In this document: positions 11,961 to 22,935 of the stretch, one piece after another | How the letters are laid out: every line of letters begins with the position of its first letter | How positions within the stretch are numbered: position 1 is the stretch's first letter | Assembly (NCBI GenBank): GCA_025617745.1 | Contig: CM046853.1 | Coordinates: 65,801,981-65,865,980 of the forward strand | Source of the DNA: Heliocidaris erythrogramma | Lineage: Eukaryota; Echinodermata; Echinoidea; Camarodonta; Echinometridae | Length of the DNA stretch: 64,000 bases | Reading direction: 5' to 3' | Notes under the pieces: generated by a model | Database searches by the model: none | Told to the model about the DNA's origin: nothing | What the model saw: the letters and a program-made list of their open reading frames with translations, nothing else | Made by a program: the position numbers and the translations under genes

Positions 11961-12790
11961 AAAAAGGGGAGAGCTTTTAATTTTTTCATGAGCATGGGGA
12001 ATATTGAAAGAAATTAGATGTTGTTAATTAAACATGCATTATTTCGTGTTTCTTAAGGGGTGTCGAGATGAAGTTAACCCGAGTTTCCACGCACACGGCG
12101 GTGATTTCATGTCGTAAAAATGCAATCAATTTTGATTTGAGAAATCTCAACGAGAAGAAAAGGCATGGGATTTGGATTTTTTTATGAAATGGGAAAAGTG
12201 GTCATGAATTTATGGGTTCTTTGTGGTAAAGCCATTAATTTTCGGAGATGGTTAGGCTCTCTAATGACTGTCCTGCCATAAATGTACATTATGTATACGT
12301 CAAAAGAACCACGAGTGTTTCATAAGATTAAAGCAGGGAAATGGAGCTTCAGATTTACTTTGTGCAGTAATTTCCAGTCGTTCTGTGATAAGAAGTCAAT
12401 ATATTCAAACAAGTGGTAACCTTCAAATCAAACGCGAATACATCAGAGTCACAGTGGAATCATTTCTGACTTTCAAAGCTTTGAGAAAGTGTTTTTAAAT
12501 CAACATCTATTCAAGAGTTTATCAAATAATACTAATTTTTGTTAATTCCTTTAGTGTCAGTCGACTGAACGCCCAATTATTCTGATTCTTTACTTCATTT
12601 GTGTTGATATTGATGTAGGCCAAGTCATGGACTGGGGTTATCTTTCAGATTCAGATTTCAAAATACTGTGTGATATACCTCCCGCTGTCTGTCTTAAAAA
12701 GCTAATATGATGCCCTTGCAAAGCACGTGCTTGCTCTAGCTTCACCATGTTCACCTCATATACGTTCAAAGCATTCACAAAACTTTGTCA
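11961..12790. other. Unique spacer
   Basis: No gene, RNA or repeat recognised. Base composition returns to AT-rich after the CpG-rich stretch. Confidence 0.4.
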
Positions 12791-13128
12791 TACCGGGGGG
12801 GGGGGGGGGTCATAAAGCTGATCGTAAAGTTACGCATGACTTTACGAACGACTTGAATATGAAGTGCCAAATAGGATGCCCAAAGTTTTTTTCCTGATGT
12901 TTTAACAAAGTGTGACTGTATTTCCAATAACTTCAATTAAATTATGGCAAAACATATACTTTGCACTGAAAATGTTTGTTATAATAAGAATGTTAATCTA
13001 CATCTGCACAGTTCAACTTTAGTTGATGCAGTTAAAAATGACTGAGCATCCCATTTGGTTTGTCATATTTAAGTCATTCGTAAAGTCATGCGTAACTTTA
13101 CGAACAGCTTTATGAAACACCCCAGGTA
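12791..13128. mobile_element. MITE with about 55-bp TIRs and poly(G) in one end
   Basis: Left end (tacc, 15 G, then tcataaagctgatcgtaaag) and right end (ctttatgaaacaccccaggta, reversed) are inverted copies. They share a cgtaaagttacgcatgac core at about 12821-12838 and its complement near 13081-13098. The outermost bases on both sides are TA, as in Tc1/mariner-type targets. The left TIR has gained a 15-base G run where the right has 'cccca', so homopolymer growth happened inside a TIR. There is no coding capacity. Confidence 0.75.
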
Positions 13129-13552
13129 TCAATTTACTACTCCTCGGTCGAGAGAGGGACAATGGTAGATAAAGGCATTTTTATCATGGCATTCTCACAG
13201 TATCTTTTCCAGGAAAGAAAGTTAGATCAATGCCATTACATATACTTCTTAAATATTGAATATAATGTATAAACTATCATATCGAAAAGGATTTTAAGAT
13301 ACGACCTGAGAGTGGGCACAGTTTCAGAGCGATTCATCACTCATTCGAACGCTCTTACGTTTTCTATTTGTTAGGAAAAATTCTGAGTCACCTGACATTA
13401 ATCTCTGTATTTCTTTATTTCTGTAGCCAACGGGAGGAAGCAGGGGATATTGCCCTCTAAATACTTACAGGCTTTGCTGGCACATTCAACATTATGTCGG
13501 TAAATATGAGCTTATTGCTCATGTTTTGTAGACAGATAATCTTGAGCTCTCA
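13129..13552. other. Unique spacer
   Basis: No gene or repeat recognised between the MITE and the following C tract. Confidence 0.4.
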
Positions 13553-13628
13553 CCCCCCCCCCCCCCAAACCAAAAAAAACCCAAAAAAAACACAAACAAA
13601 CAAACAAACACACACACACACACACACA
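13553..13628. repeat. Poly(C) tract followed by CAAA/CA microsatellite
   Basis: Fourteen C's (13553-13566) lead into A-rich, (CAAA)n and (CA)n runs. Confidence 0.9.
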
Positions 13629-15960
13629 TAGCCCCCACCCCCATATTCGAGCAAGGATTTTTTGCCTAGGGGAGGGGCACTATTCAAACATCTGACAAGT
13701 AAACACAGAATAATGATATGGTTATCACATTTTTACATAATTGTCTCTAGATTATCTAACAACTAAATATTGGAATTGTTCTAAAAAGAGTACAGCACTG
13801 ATTTGTCGTCATGAGGTAACGTAAACGCTATTTCACCAAGGTTTAAGACGCTATAAAGATATAAACTTTAACAATTTCTGAAGATTTATCCAAATATTTT
13901 TTTTTTCTCGGGAGATTGCTAGTATGTAAATTAAAAGTACCTTCAAGTGACCATTCAATCAATTATTTAAAACCATACACCTCGTCTGATATCACTATCG
14001 TCATCAAGAACACTCGAAAACAAGAAAATTCCATTGAGGAAATAACTTGTTCGTCGACTGCACCATGGATATGTAAACCCGACGCAAGCCAAAATCCACC
14101 ACACAGAGTTAGGACCAATTACTATGAGTACTTGATCCTAACGTAATAAGGATGTTTATTTTCGAGAGATTTCTTATCCAAACCTTTTCGACACCACTGT
14201 TTTATACAATAGTTTTACCCACATGTGCTCTCGATGGTTTGTGTTCAGATTTTTAGAATAATAGTGAAAGTTTTCGCTCTACTTGAAAAGATGGACATGC
14301 AATTAACAGATGCATATTTTCTGAATTGATTTGTGTACTTGTATAAAATGTTTCATAGTATAACTTTGAAATGAATAAATTATTCAAGTTAATCTTCTTA
14401 GAGACGATAATGTTTTTAAAGTTTTAATATTCCTTTATGTTGATATAGTATCTAGCTGATTTTTTTACATTCTGATTTTGTGTTTATCTGGCGTAACGTT
14501 CTGCGAATTGAACAAAAAAATCCTTCTCCAACATGGAATTCCATTGCAAACAAATCAAACGTTGTAGATACGTAAGCAATTGAAAGAAAATCATATCAAA
14601 ATATCCCCAGATATGTCTGGAATGTGTTCAAAACAGAATATGAGTGATGCATGGGAAAGAAAGTTAATAGACTCTTATTTTCTCTCACAGATTAACACAA
14701 TAATTAATTTTATTGTTTCATTTGTTTTAATTTAAAAAATCATTTATGCAACTTTCCAAAGATTCCCCTTACACTAAATAATAAATGTTTCCAGTCGGTA
14801 TTCTCCGTTACCATAGTTACTAAGTTATAAGGTGGTTCACCAAGAAGCCATAAATTGATTTGGTCTTGATTCAATTTCAAACATTTTTTTAAACGTTGAC
14901 TTTTTTATCAACCATCAACTGTATTGGTTTTCAAATGAGAAATTGAACTTCCTCAACAAGAAGTCTGTGTTTTTATCATATGTATTGAGAGGCGCTAGAG
15001 GAGTGGTGTGGGTGGGATGTGCCGAACCCCTACCGCTCCACGTACAAAATTTTATGTTGACAAATACGTGGGGGTATTTTAACGAATACAACATCCTAAG
15101 GTTAAAAGATATTTTTACTAGTGACATCCTTTTTGGAGGGAATCTATGAGAACGTTCTGTCTTTGGGGGGGGGGGGGGGGACAACGTGCTTTTCTCTCTG
15201 GTGTGCAAACTTTCTCATCTGATTTGGTCCGACACTCCCTTCTCCAATCAAAATATTCTAGCCACGCCCCTGCCTGCATCTCTCTCTCTGTCTCTCTCTC
15301 TCTCTGGGCCTTCGTGGTGAGAGGGATGCCTACCATTATCCTCGCTCATAACACCCGTCTTGAGATATGCAAACAGAATTGGCGCTGTGGATTTAGAAAA
15401 GATCTTGGGCCCCCACGTCCCAAGAAAGGGGTATGAAGCCCACCTGTCCGGTACGAAATATCCGTTGAAATTGGGTTCTTAGATGGGCTCAGGTCTAAAT
15501 ACACAAGTATGAGGGGAATATCGTCGTAATAATATACAGGTGCTTATCGACAAGTATGAGTGACACCTATTAACGCCGTAAATGGGCAAACTGACATGTT
15601 CCTGCTACCCCCACCCAAGACTCCAAACCTCGTATAAGCTCCGCAGCGGGCCTCCTCATATCGTTTGTTTCGTCTGTCCGTCTGTTCGGTTCACTTGTAC
15701 TCTTTCGAGATAAACTTAGATTATTTAAAGCTCATCTACAGTTTTGACAAGGCCCAGAAAACTTTTCATCAGATTTCTTTAATCTTCATTGACTAAGATA
15801 CTAGCAAGTTCTAAGCTGCTGTGTAGTTTTCCTTCTTCATGTGCAATATTAAACAATGAAAATTGAATAACGATTTACGTGCCTTAGCCGGCATACGAAT
15901 TCTATCGTGAGACGGCCACGTTTCAAACAAGAAGCGGGACATCCGAGTAGAACAGACAGC
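13629..15960. other. AT-rich spacer with poly(G) and CT tracts
   Basis: Nothing gene-like. It contains a 16-base G run (15165-15180) and a CT run (about 15280-15306). Overlapping open frames on both strands at 14915-15436 read through these low-complexity tracts and are not credible. Confidence 0.45.
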
Positions 15961-15997
15961 GAGACAATGTCAGTCTATAGTGAACCCTCAAAAGGGT

Positions 15998-16283
15998 TTG
16001 TAAACAAATTTTTAGGCATTTTACTCCCAGTGTTAAAGATCGAATGCTCGATCTGTAATGAAAAACACAAGTCAGAAAAAATTGGAACCAGCGGGATTCG
16101 AACCTGTCATCTACTGCTTGCCGGGCAGCGACCCAACCACCAGGCCATTCTGGTTCACGGCCAAGTCACGATGAACTGGAATCAAATACCCAAGATCCTC
16201 TTCTTTCTGACTCATTAATATTCAAACGGTCCGCCGTAGACAATGGTTAGTAAACGAAGGAGCTTGATGGGAGGAATTTTTAT
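15998..16283 (-). mobile_element. tRNA-derived SINE-like unit, copy A
   Basis: On the minus strand a tRNA-like stretch (about 16085-16157) has a perfect RNA polymerase III B box (GGTTCGAATCC, 16094-16104) and an A-box-like TGGCCTGGTGG (16137-16147). It also has pairing ends GAACCAG/CTGGTTC and an anticodon-like stem CTGC/GCAG. The T stem is degenerate and there are extra bases before the D arm, so it is not a functional tRNA gene. The tRNA-unrelated tail continues to about 15998 (minus-strand 3' side). The same unit follows 286 bp later. Confidence 0.6.
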
Positions 16284-16554
16284 TTGTAAACAAATTTTTA
16301 GGCATTTTACTCCCAGTGTTAAAGATTGTATGCTCGATCTGTAATGAAAAACACAAGTCAGAAAAAATTGGAACCAGCGGGATTCGAACCTGTCATCTAC
16401 TGCTTGCCGGGCAGCTACCCAACCACCAGGCCGTTCTGGTTCACGGCCAAGTCACGATGAACTGGAATCAAATACCCAAGATCCTCTTCTTTCTGACTCA
16501 TTAATATTCAAACGGTCCGCCGTAGACAATGGTTAGTAAACGAAGAAGCTTGAT
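16284..16554 (-). mobile_element. tRNA-derived SINE-like unit, copy B
   Basis: Near-identical to copy A, with an offset of 286 bp. The B box is at 16380-16390. The unit is bracketed by an inverted repeat of about 55 bp (16250-16303 and 16554-16609; gtaaacgaagg...ttaggca). The structure is therefore a SINE-like body enclosed by terminal inverted repeats, which ordinary SINEs do not have. A DNA element that captured a tRNA-derived promoter would explain it. Confidence 0.55.
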
Positions 16555-16609
16555 GCCTAAAAATTTGTTTACAAATTAAAATTCCTCCCATCAAGCTTCT
16601 TCGTTTACC
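16554..16609. repeat. Right arm of inverted repeat closing the SINE-like pair
   Basis: Reverse complement of 16250-16303 with two or three differences. It also folds back locally, because agcttgatg and catcaagct flank it. Confidence 0.7.
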
Positions 16610-17740
16610 TCAAAATGGTTGTTGAAAGGCCCGCAAGACCGAGCTGTCGGCTTCGTAGGCCTTCTAACAATTTTTAAGAACCCCCGTCAGACCGACAATA
16701 TCATTCTCGTTGGCTCTCTGTCTCTTAGGCAAAAAATAGCATTTATGTGCAGGGGAATTAAAGAACCTCACTGAGGTTGCTGTGCGTTGCGCTCCAGGGC
16801 AGAGAGAGCATGACTGCCATGGTAGCCTTGATTTGAAGTTCCTTTCAGATATTTACCCCAAGATTCATCGGAAATCATATTCGGAATATCATCATGTCTG
16901 GCACATGCATCTTTTGACACCAGTGGAAACATATGAGACAATGGTAAACAAATTAGAACTACACATTGCATTCATAGTCGGTATACCAGGGGAGCGTTTC
17001 AGCAAGCGTTTTGTCAGTGATTTTTACCGACAACTGTTATAAGCTACCGAAATCCTTGCATCTGATTGACTGGGAGCAAATTTGTCAGTAAAAGTCACGG
17101 ACAAAACGCTTGATGAAACTCTCCCCAGCTTCTTAAATCTTGGGCTCTTGTAAGTTTGAGTACTGGCATCTTGATTCCTGGTGATAAAGAAAATAGATCT
17201 CTCATACAATGATACAAAATGTGCTCCGTATGATAAAAACTATAAATTAGCTCTGTCTGAAAATCGAATGTTTGATATTCTAATAACAAACAAAGAAAGA
17301 TGGCAACATCTCGTCTGCTAGGAGTACAGTACAAGATTTTGTCCCGTGTGTGCATATCCATGTTGGTGCTTTTAAGGTATTATATTTTATCCCACCGTCA
17401 AAACACACACAAAAGCTCCAGAGATCAATATTGCCTGTACGATATACCATTTTCACGACCGTATTGTTTTGTGTCATTGTAAATGAGTATGTGGTTCTTG
17501 AAATTGAGTATATATGTATATATTTTTAAGGAGTAAACTCGACAAAGAAAGTGAAAGTATGAGGAAATCACTCTTCACGAAAATTATGAAACTGAAGAGT
17601 AAATATAAAGCAGAAAGAGAAGGGGAAGCGTACTGTTGAAAAGTAAATACATTGTAGAAAGAAATCTGAAAGTTCATATGAAAAGAATTGGAACCAATAT
17701 TTCCTTGAAGACCAATTTCACTGCCCAACATTTGCTTGAT
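16610..17740. other. Spacer with degenerate 'aagaccga' motifs at its start
   Basis: Between 16620 and 16735 short motifs such as gcaagaccga, cagaccgaca and ctctgtctctt resemble those at 43.65-43.81 kb. The rest is unique AT-rich DNA with no gene recognised. Confidence 0.35.
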
Positions 17741-17742
17741 TA

Positions 17743-17944
17743 CACTGTAAAAAAATAAATGTAGATTAACAGGATTTTTTGACTTGTAAAATTACAAGTT
17801 TTGGCCGTTTTTCTTTTAATACGGTATTTCACAACAATTTTCCTGCCATTTCACAAGAAAAATACCGTATTAACAGAAAAACGGCCAAAACTTGTAATTT
17901 TACAAGTCAAAAAACCTGTTAATCTACAGTTATTTTTTACAGTG
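17743..17944. mobile_element. 202-bp hairpin MITE flanked by TA
   Basis: Almost the entire element is one stem. Arms of about 87-90 bp run from cactgtaaaaaa to near tatttcacaa and back, with few mismatches and a loop of about 20 bp. TA dinucleotides sit directly outside (17741-17742, 17945-17946), as expected for a TA-target element. There is no coding capacity. Such a stem, if transcribed, would give long double-stranded RNA. Confidence 0.85.
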
Positions 17945-17946
17945 TA

Positions 17947-18825
17947 CGTAAAGGCTGAGTTCTGGTAAATGTCAAAATAATACTATGTGAGTATTTTCAT
18001 TCTTTTCATTTCTTTGTGGACGAGTATCCTGGTAGCAATATCACATGAAAATGACTGCTCTTTAAATGCCCTCATATTCTAAATATTAAAAAAAAGTATA
18101 CATATTCTCAAATACCCATATCCGTGTGCAATGCTTTTCAGTGTGATTTTCTAAAGCCACATACAGTAAAAAGGCAGTTTCTTATCATTCTTGTGATTCT
18201 AAACTTCCACAGTCTCAATTATTGTTCTTCCGTAATACATAATCAATCTTTCTTTCCAATAACTCCATGACCAGTACACTCAGCTATATTTCTAAAGGAT
18301 GTCTATTTAGTATCACTGACAGCAACATAGCTCAGAAATGAAAAAAGACCGAATGAAACATTTCTGCAGAAATGTTTTTTCGACAATGATTCGATCATTC
18401 TTTGATTTTTAGGTCCCTTTGGTAAAACGTACTTAGGACATCGACACAAAATAAAACAGAAGAGGGAAACGTTAGCTGTAAATACTGTAAATAATAATCT
18501 TGCCTGCAGCTCTTTCAAGAATTATATCGACGCATTTGGTAATAATATAAATAGGTAAACTGTATACACAAATCAACCATTTCCATTCAATTGCAATGCT
18601 AAACATCATCCCTTTAAAAATGGAACGCTATTTTCTTGTTCCCTTCGGTCCTGATTTTCCTTATTTATTTCTGTATTCGACACGAAAACTAGTGGCTAAG
18701 TCATATTTACACAAGTTTATTCAATTTAAATGTGGTTGCATGGACCTCTGCTTAAAACGCACGCGTGCGCTGTATCGAAACAAACGAGACAAATGGCTAG
18801 CATTGCTAGAACTATGCTTCAAACA
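17947..18825. other. Unique AT-rich spacer
   Basis: No gene or repeat recognised. A 105-codon frame at 18596-18913 runs into the following G-rich repeat and has no known domain. Confidence 0.4.
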
Positions 18826-19155
18826 TAGGCGTACGAGGTGGGCGGGGGGGGGGGCATTGGGCAAGAGGCGTCATGTCCCCTATCAAAACTATGCCGGTTG
18901 CCTATATGGCTGACGCCTCTAACTCGAATATTAACTTACCACTTTCTAAACTCGTTGCCCGAAATGGCATACTAGTATTCGGAAATTGTTTGGTCATCTC
19001 GCTGCCCGAATATAAAGATAATGGGCACCTTGCTGACTGAATATGGCGATATTAGGGCACCTCACTGCTTGAATATGAGGTGATGGTTGCCCAAATATTA
19101 GAACTTTAAAAAAATCATTGGGGGCTGCACCCCCCCCCCCCCCCACCTCGTAGTA
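18826..19155. mobile_element. Poly(G)/poly(C)-bounded repeat of the 'tgcccgaatat' family
   Basis: The ends are inverted: tacgaggtggg plus 11 G's at 18834-18854, and 15 C's plus cacctcgta at 19130-19154. Inside are four degenerate direct repeats around 'ctcgctgcccgaatat' (near 18950, 19000, 19035 and 19060). The same vocabulary (attcgggca, gggcagcgaggt, long C run) recurs at 35.27-35.47 and 49.2-49.83 kb, so this is a dispersed family. Confidence 0.55.
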
Positions 19156-20035
19156 TTTTATTTCCTACTATCTTCAACATCATTGTTCTTTTGGTAAGAA
19201 ATAATTATGACGATTTTGTTTCCTTCAAAATGCAGCATGAAATCATCCCTCACATGCTTTCTGTACAAAATACCTATTTCTTCGATCGATGGGATACGGG
19301 AGTTTATTTGCGATCGAATCCCGAAGAGGGTATGTCGGTTGAGTATGGCGGACGAGGTTAGAAGTCATCGCGGTGAACGGAGTATGCAATTATCACTAAC
19401 CATTGTTTGTATCACGCTCTCATCTCTGACTTTATCATCTCTGAAATATCTCGCTCCCTCTCTTTCTCTCTCTCTCTCTCTTTTCGGGGGAGGTGGATGT
19501 GTTTGGCTTGTTCTGTATGACTGTTCTTCTGTAACATTTGCCTCTTTGATAGGGAAGGAAAGCCTGGAACATTGTTCATCTAGTTAATAGGTTGTTGTAT
19601 TTGGATTTCTATTTGTTGAAAAGTAGACTTTCATCTCTGCACTTTTCTTTTACATTAAAATTTTACTTCGATATACTTTCTAGAAAAATGTTTTAAGATA
19701 GAGGGATGAAATGTAAGACTGTTCTTACTGGAAAAGTGAACTGGTATATTTCTTTCTTTCCTTCTTTCTTTTGTGCTTATGGAATAAAGAAATAAAGACA
19801 AAGGGTTCATAATATGACGTGCCGAAAATAGTCCAGAAGGAGGTTGAATGGATGTTTGAACAAGTGGATGATTCTTTAGACATCCCGTCTGCGCAGCTCT
19901 GCTACTCATCGTCCACTTGCAAAGTGTATCATTTTAATCATTTTGAGCTTTTTGTCACTATTCTTTGTTCTCATCTTTCGCTACTGCCTCCCTCACCTCT
20001 CTACTACTATTTCCATCTCCCTCATCCTCTCCTGA

Positions 20036-20072
<37 letters not shown>

Positions 20073-20530
20073 TCAAAGTTTGTCTCGTTCCCTCTCACTC
20101 TCACATTTTGCCTTACTGTCTCACTTTCTTTCGTTATACATCTTTTATATATTTTTTCTTCCTCCCTCTCTGTCCTTTTTATCTTATTCTCTGTCTCTGT
20201 GTCCCTATGTCTTTCATTGTTGCTCTGTGTCAGCCCCCTTCACTTCCAATCAATTAATTAAACAGTACAATTCGAAGTCTATATGTAGTTGAATATAAAT
20301 TTATGAATAATGACCGAAAATTAATGATGATGCTTTAGACCTTAGATAATACTCGATATTTTAAAATCGACTATTTTCATGTATATAGACTTCAACCACT
20401 TTAGTCTAGCACAATCCATCATACGCCACAATATATTGATCCAGGTAAAATGGGTGCTTTTAAGCATTACGATATTTTATATTACTGATGCGTGAAAGTC
20501 TTGAACATTTTTTGCAAGCCCCATTGCCTG
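19156..20530. other. Spacer with CT microsatellites
   Basis: CT runs at about 19457-19482 and 20034-20075 create the long Ser/Leu-rich open frames in this stretch. No gene recognised. Confidence 0.45.
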
Positions 20531-20539
20531 TCTTGGAGT

Positions 20540-20763
20540 GTCACGTGCATGATTAAGGCGTTAGAACATCGGTTGATTTTATTGTTTGAATACTGACGTG
20601 TCAGAACTTCGGGGTATTATAACTTTGGGGCGTCTGAAAGATGTAGGAACATCGGAGGAGTCAGACATGGGGGTGTCAGAACATAGAGGGTTGTCAGACC
20701 ATAATGGTTGTCAGAATATAGAGTGTCGGAAAGTAGGGTTGACAGAATATACGGGTAAGCACA
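20540..20763 (+). repeat. Degenerate minisatellite, left part
   Basis: About ten imperfect repeats of roughly 17-20 bp built on 'tgtcagaacatagagggt'. The same repeat resumes at 22827, on the other side of the foldback element, so one array was split by insertion. Confidence 0.75.
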
Positions 20764-20825
20764 TACTAGGTGTTACAAAAAACATTTCCCACTTTTGATC
20801 CTTAATAGTTCGAAAACTATATATC

Positions 20826-21881
20826 AGATACCACCGTCATTGATATGAGTAATAGCTGAATAGTGTACAATTTAGTTGGAGGTGATTTGAAATTAAACCC
20901 CATGACCGACTTCCAGCTTAACTCAACCCAACTCAGTGTCGTTCAAAATCTCAAACTACTCGGAATCACAATTCAGAATGATCTAAAATGGAACTTACAT
21001 ATCTCAGATATTGTGTCAAAAGCATCCAGAAGATTGTACACACTATGTATCCTTAGGAAATCTAAGGCAAGCCTGGTGGATATGGTAACTGTCTACACTA
21101 CGTACATAAGACCCATACTCGAATATTGTTCCCCTGTTTGGCACACCTCAATTACCCTAAATGAGAATAATAAATTGGAATTTGTTCAAAAGCGGGCCCT
21201 CAAAATAATTGTAGGCTATAACGTGACTTATGCCAATGCCCTTGCCATAACTAAACTCACTACTCTATCTGATAGAAGAGATTCCCTTTTGCTAAGCTTT
21301 GGACAAAAAATCAAAAACTCTGATCACCACAAACACCTTCTTCCCGTCCCTAGATGTAATTCAAATTTAAGACAGCTTCGTAACATGACTGGCTTCCCTA
21401 CAATTAAATGCAATACAGAACGATATCGAAAATCCACCATCCCTCACCTTGCCAGAATCTTGAAATAAACTCTCCCCCCCCCCCCCCCCACGCTTTGCAT
21501 CCTAAACATTTTCACTTCTCATATTCCATGCCTAGATGTAATGACTCATTTTACATGGTTATGGCTTTCTAACTTGGTTATATTTATGTATTGCTCCCAA
21601 ATCTTCTCCTTTCTATCTATCTCCTTCCTTCTTTCTCTTCCCTTTTCTTTCCTATTCTTTACTTTTTCTTTCTTTCTCTCACTTTTCACACTTGTTATCT
21701 TATTATTTGTGTAGCGTAAATCTTAGTATTTTCGTTTTGCTTCCAATTATGTATCTTTTTATATATTTGATGCGATTCTATTGTATATATGCACATATAT
21801 ATCTGATTGTAAATTGACCCCTTCAGCCCCTGTGCTGCTGGTCAATCATCATATACCATAATAAATAAATAAATAAATAAT
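20826..21881 (+). mobile_element. 5'-truncated non-LTR retrotransposon (CR1/Jockey-like LINE)
   Basis: An open frame to 21468 encodes about 200 residues that read as the C-terminal end of a LINE reverse transcriptase. It begins in the thumb segment (LKLLGITIQNDLKWNLHI), then YIRPILEYCSPVWH, LEFVQKRALKIIVGY and a final RYRKSTIPHL typical of CR1/Jockey-group ends. The endonuclease and catalytic palm are missing, so it is a dead 5'-truncated copy. The 3' UTR includes a 16-base C run (21474-21489) and ends in an ataa/aaata repeat tail (21859-21881). The surviving frame has no internal stop, which suggests fairly recent insertion. Apparent starts are non-ATG. Confidence 0.8.
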
Positions 21882-22217
21882 ATGAAAGCATAAATAAGTT
21901 TCATTAAATCCATGATTAATTTTAAAGTTAGATTCCAGATTCCAAATTTTAACCCTCTGTACAAAACTTGAACTTTACACAGGAACCAATGATGTGTATG
22001 TGAGTGTGTGCTTACAATGACCCTGAATAATGGACATGAATACCACCTTTTCAGAGCTCTGCTGACCAGGCTTCTGGTCTCTTGCTCCAAGGCACATGAA
22101 TGCTTTATTAATAATTCATGATGGATTGCCCCGGGCACTGCTAGTCTGAATTCATGGTAAAGGGTAAAATGCATGCACATGAAAAAAGTAAGCACATGTT
22201 TCCATGTGCTTGCAACA

Positions 22218-22441
22218 TCATCATCATCATTATCATCATCATCACCATCAATATCATCATCGTCGTCGTTATCATCATTATCATCATCATCATCACTGTC
22301 ACTATCATGACCATCATTATTAGCAGCAGCAGCATTATCATCACCATCATAATCATCATTGTTATCATTTCCATAATCATAATCATGACTATCATTGTCA
22401 TCATTATCACTATCATTATCATCATCATCATCATCATCAAG
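22218..22441. repeat. (TCA)n / (ATC)n microsatellite
   Basis: Imperfect TCA triplets inside the foldback element. Translated it gives poly-Asp/Ile/Met strings on both strands, the source of the 223-codon minus-strand open frame (21842-22513), which I reject as a gene. Confidence 0.9.
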
Positions 22442-22826
22442 GACAACATCAATATTCCTATCCTTTGAATGACTTAAATCAATTCGCATTACTTTGATTG
22501 CTTCAAAATCCATTAAAATGACATCTCAGTGAAATGACTTTACACAGTTAATGCCAGAGGATGAATAAAGACTAGCTGTGATAGTGGAATTCCTCATGAA
22601 GCGTTCAAACCCTGGCCATTGTGCAAGACCATTGTCTGGGTGTTAACCACACACTCCCATACACACCAATTGACCCCTGTGCAAAGTTAAAGTTTTGTAC
22701 GGAGGGTTGAAAATAGAGCAAAATCTGAATCCTAACTTAAAATTAATCTTGAATTTAATGAAATTGTATATAGTTTTTGAACTATTAAGGATCAAAAGTG
22801 GGAAATGTTTTTTTGTAACACCTAGT

Positions 22827-22935
22827 AGAAGTGTAGGAACGTAGGGTTGTGGGAACAAATAGATGTCAGGACTTCGGGTTTTCGGAATATAGGGGGCGTC
22901 GGAACATAGATGTGTCCGAATACACCAGTGGGCCT
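22827..22935 (+). repeat. Degenerate minisatellite, right part
   Basis: Continuation of the 20540-20763 array (gtaggaacgtagggt, gtcggaacatagatg). About five more repeat units. Confidence 0.7.

Larger units (their letters stand above)
20764..22826. mobile_element. Long-armed foldback element, split by a LINE
   Basis: The outer ends are inverted copies of at least 57 bp (ctaggtgttacaaaaaa...; 20764-20822 and 22768-22826). After the LINE insertion the left arm resumes near 21896, where 21896-22015 is the reverse complement of about 22640-22766. Total arm length is thus near 190 bp. CTAG sits at both outer edges, but it is palindromic, so the target duplication could be TA or CTAG. The element interrupts a minisatellite whose repeats continue on both sides, which fixes its borders well. 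No transposase is visible. Confidence 0.75.

Noticed and set aside
16085-16157. A functional tRNA gene on the minus strand (and its twin near 16371)
   Set aside because: The B box is perfect, but the T stem does not pair, extra bases precede the D arm, and position 33 is not T. A SINE head fits better.
21842-22513. 223-codon minus-strand acidic protein
   Set aside because: The Asp-rich part is the (TCA)n microsatellite and the rest is foldback-arm sequence.
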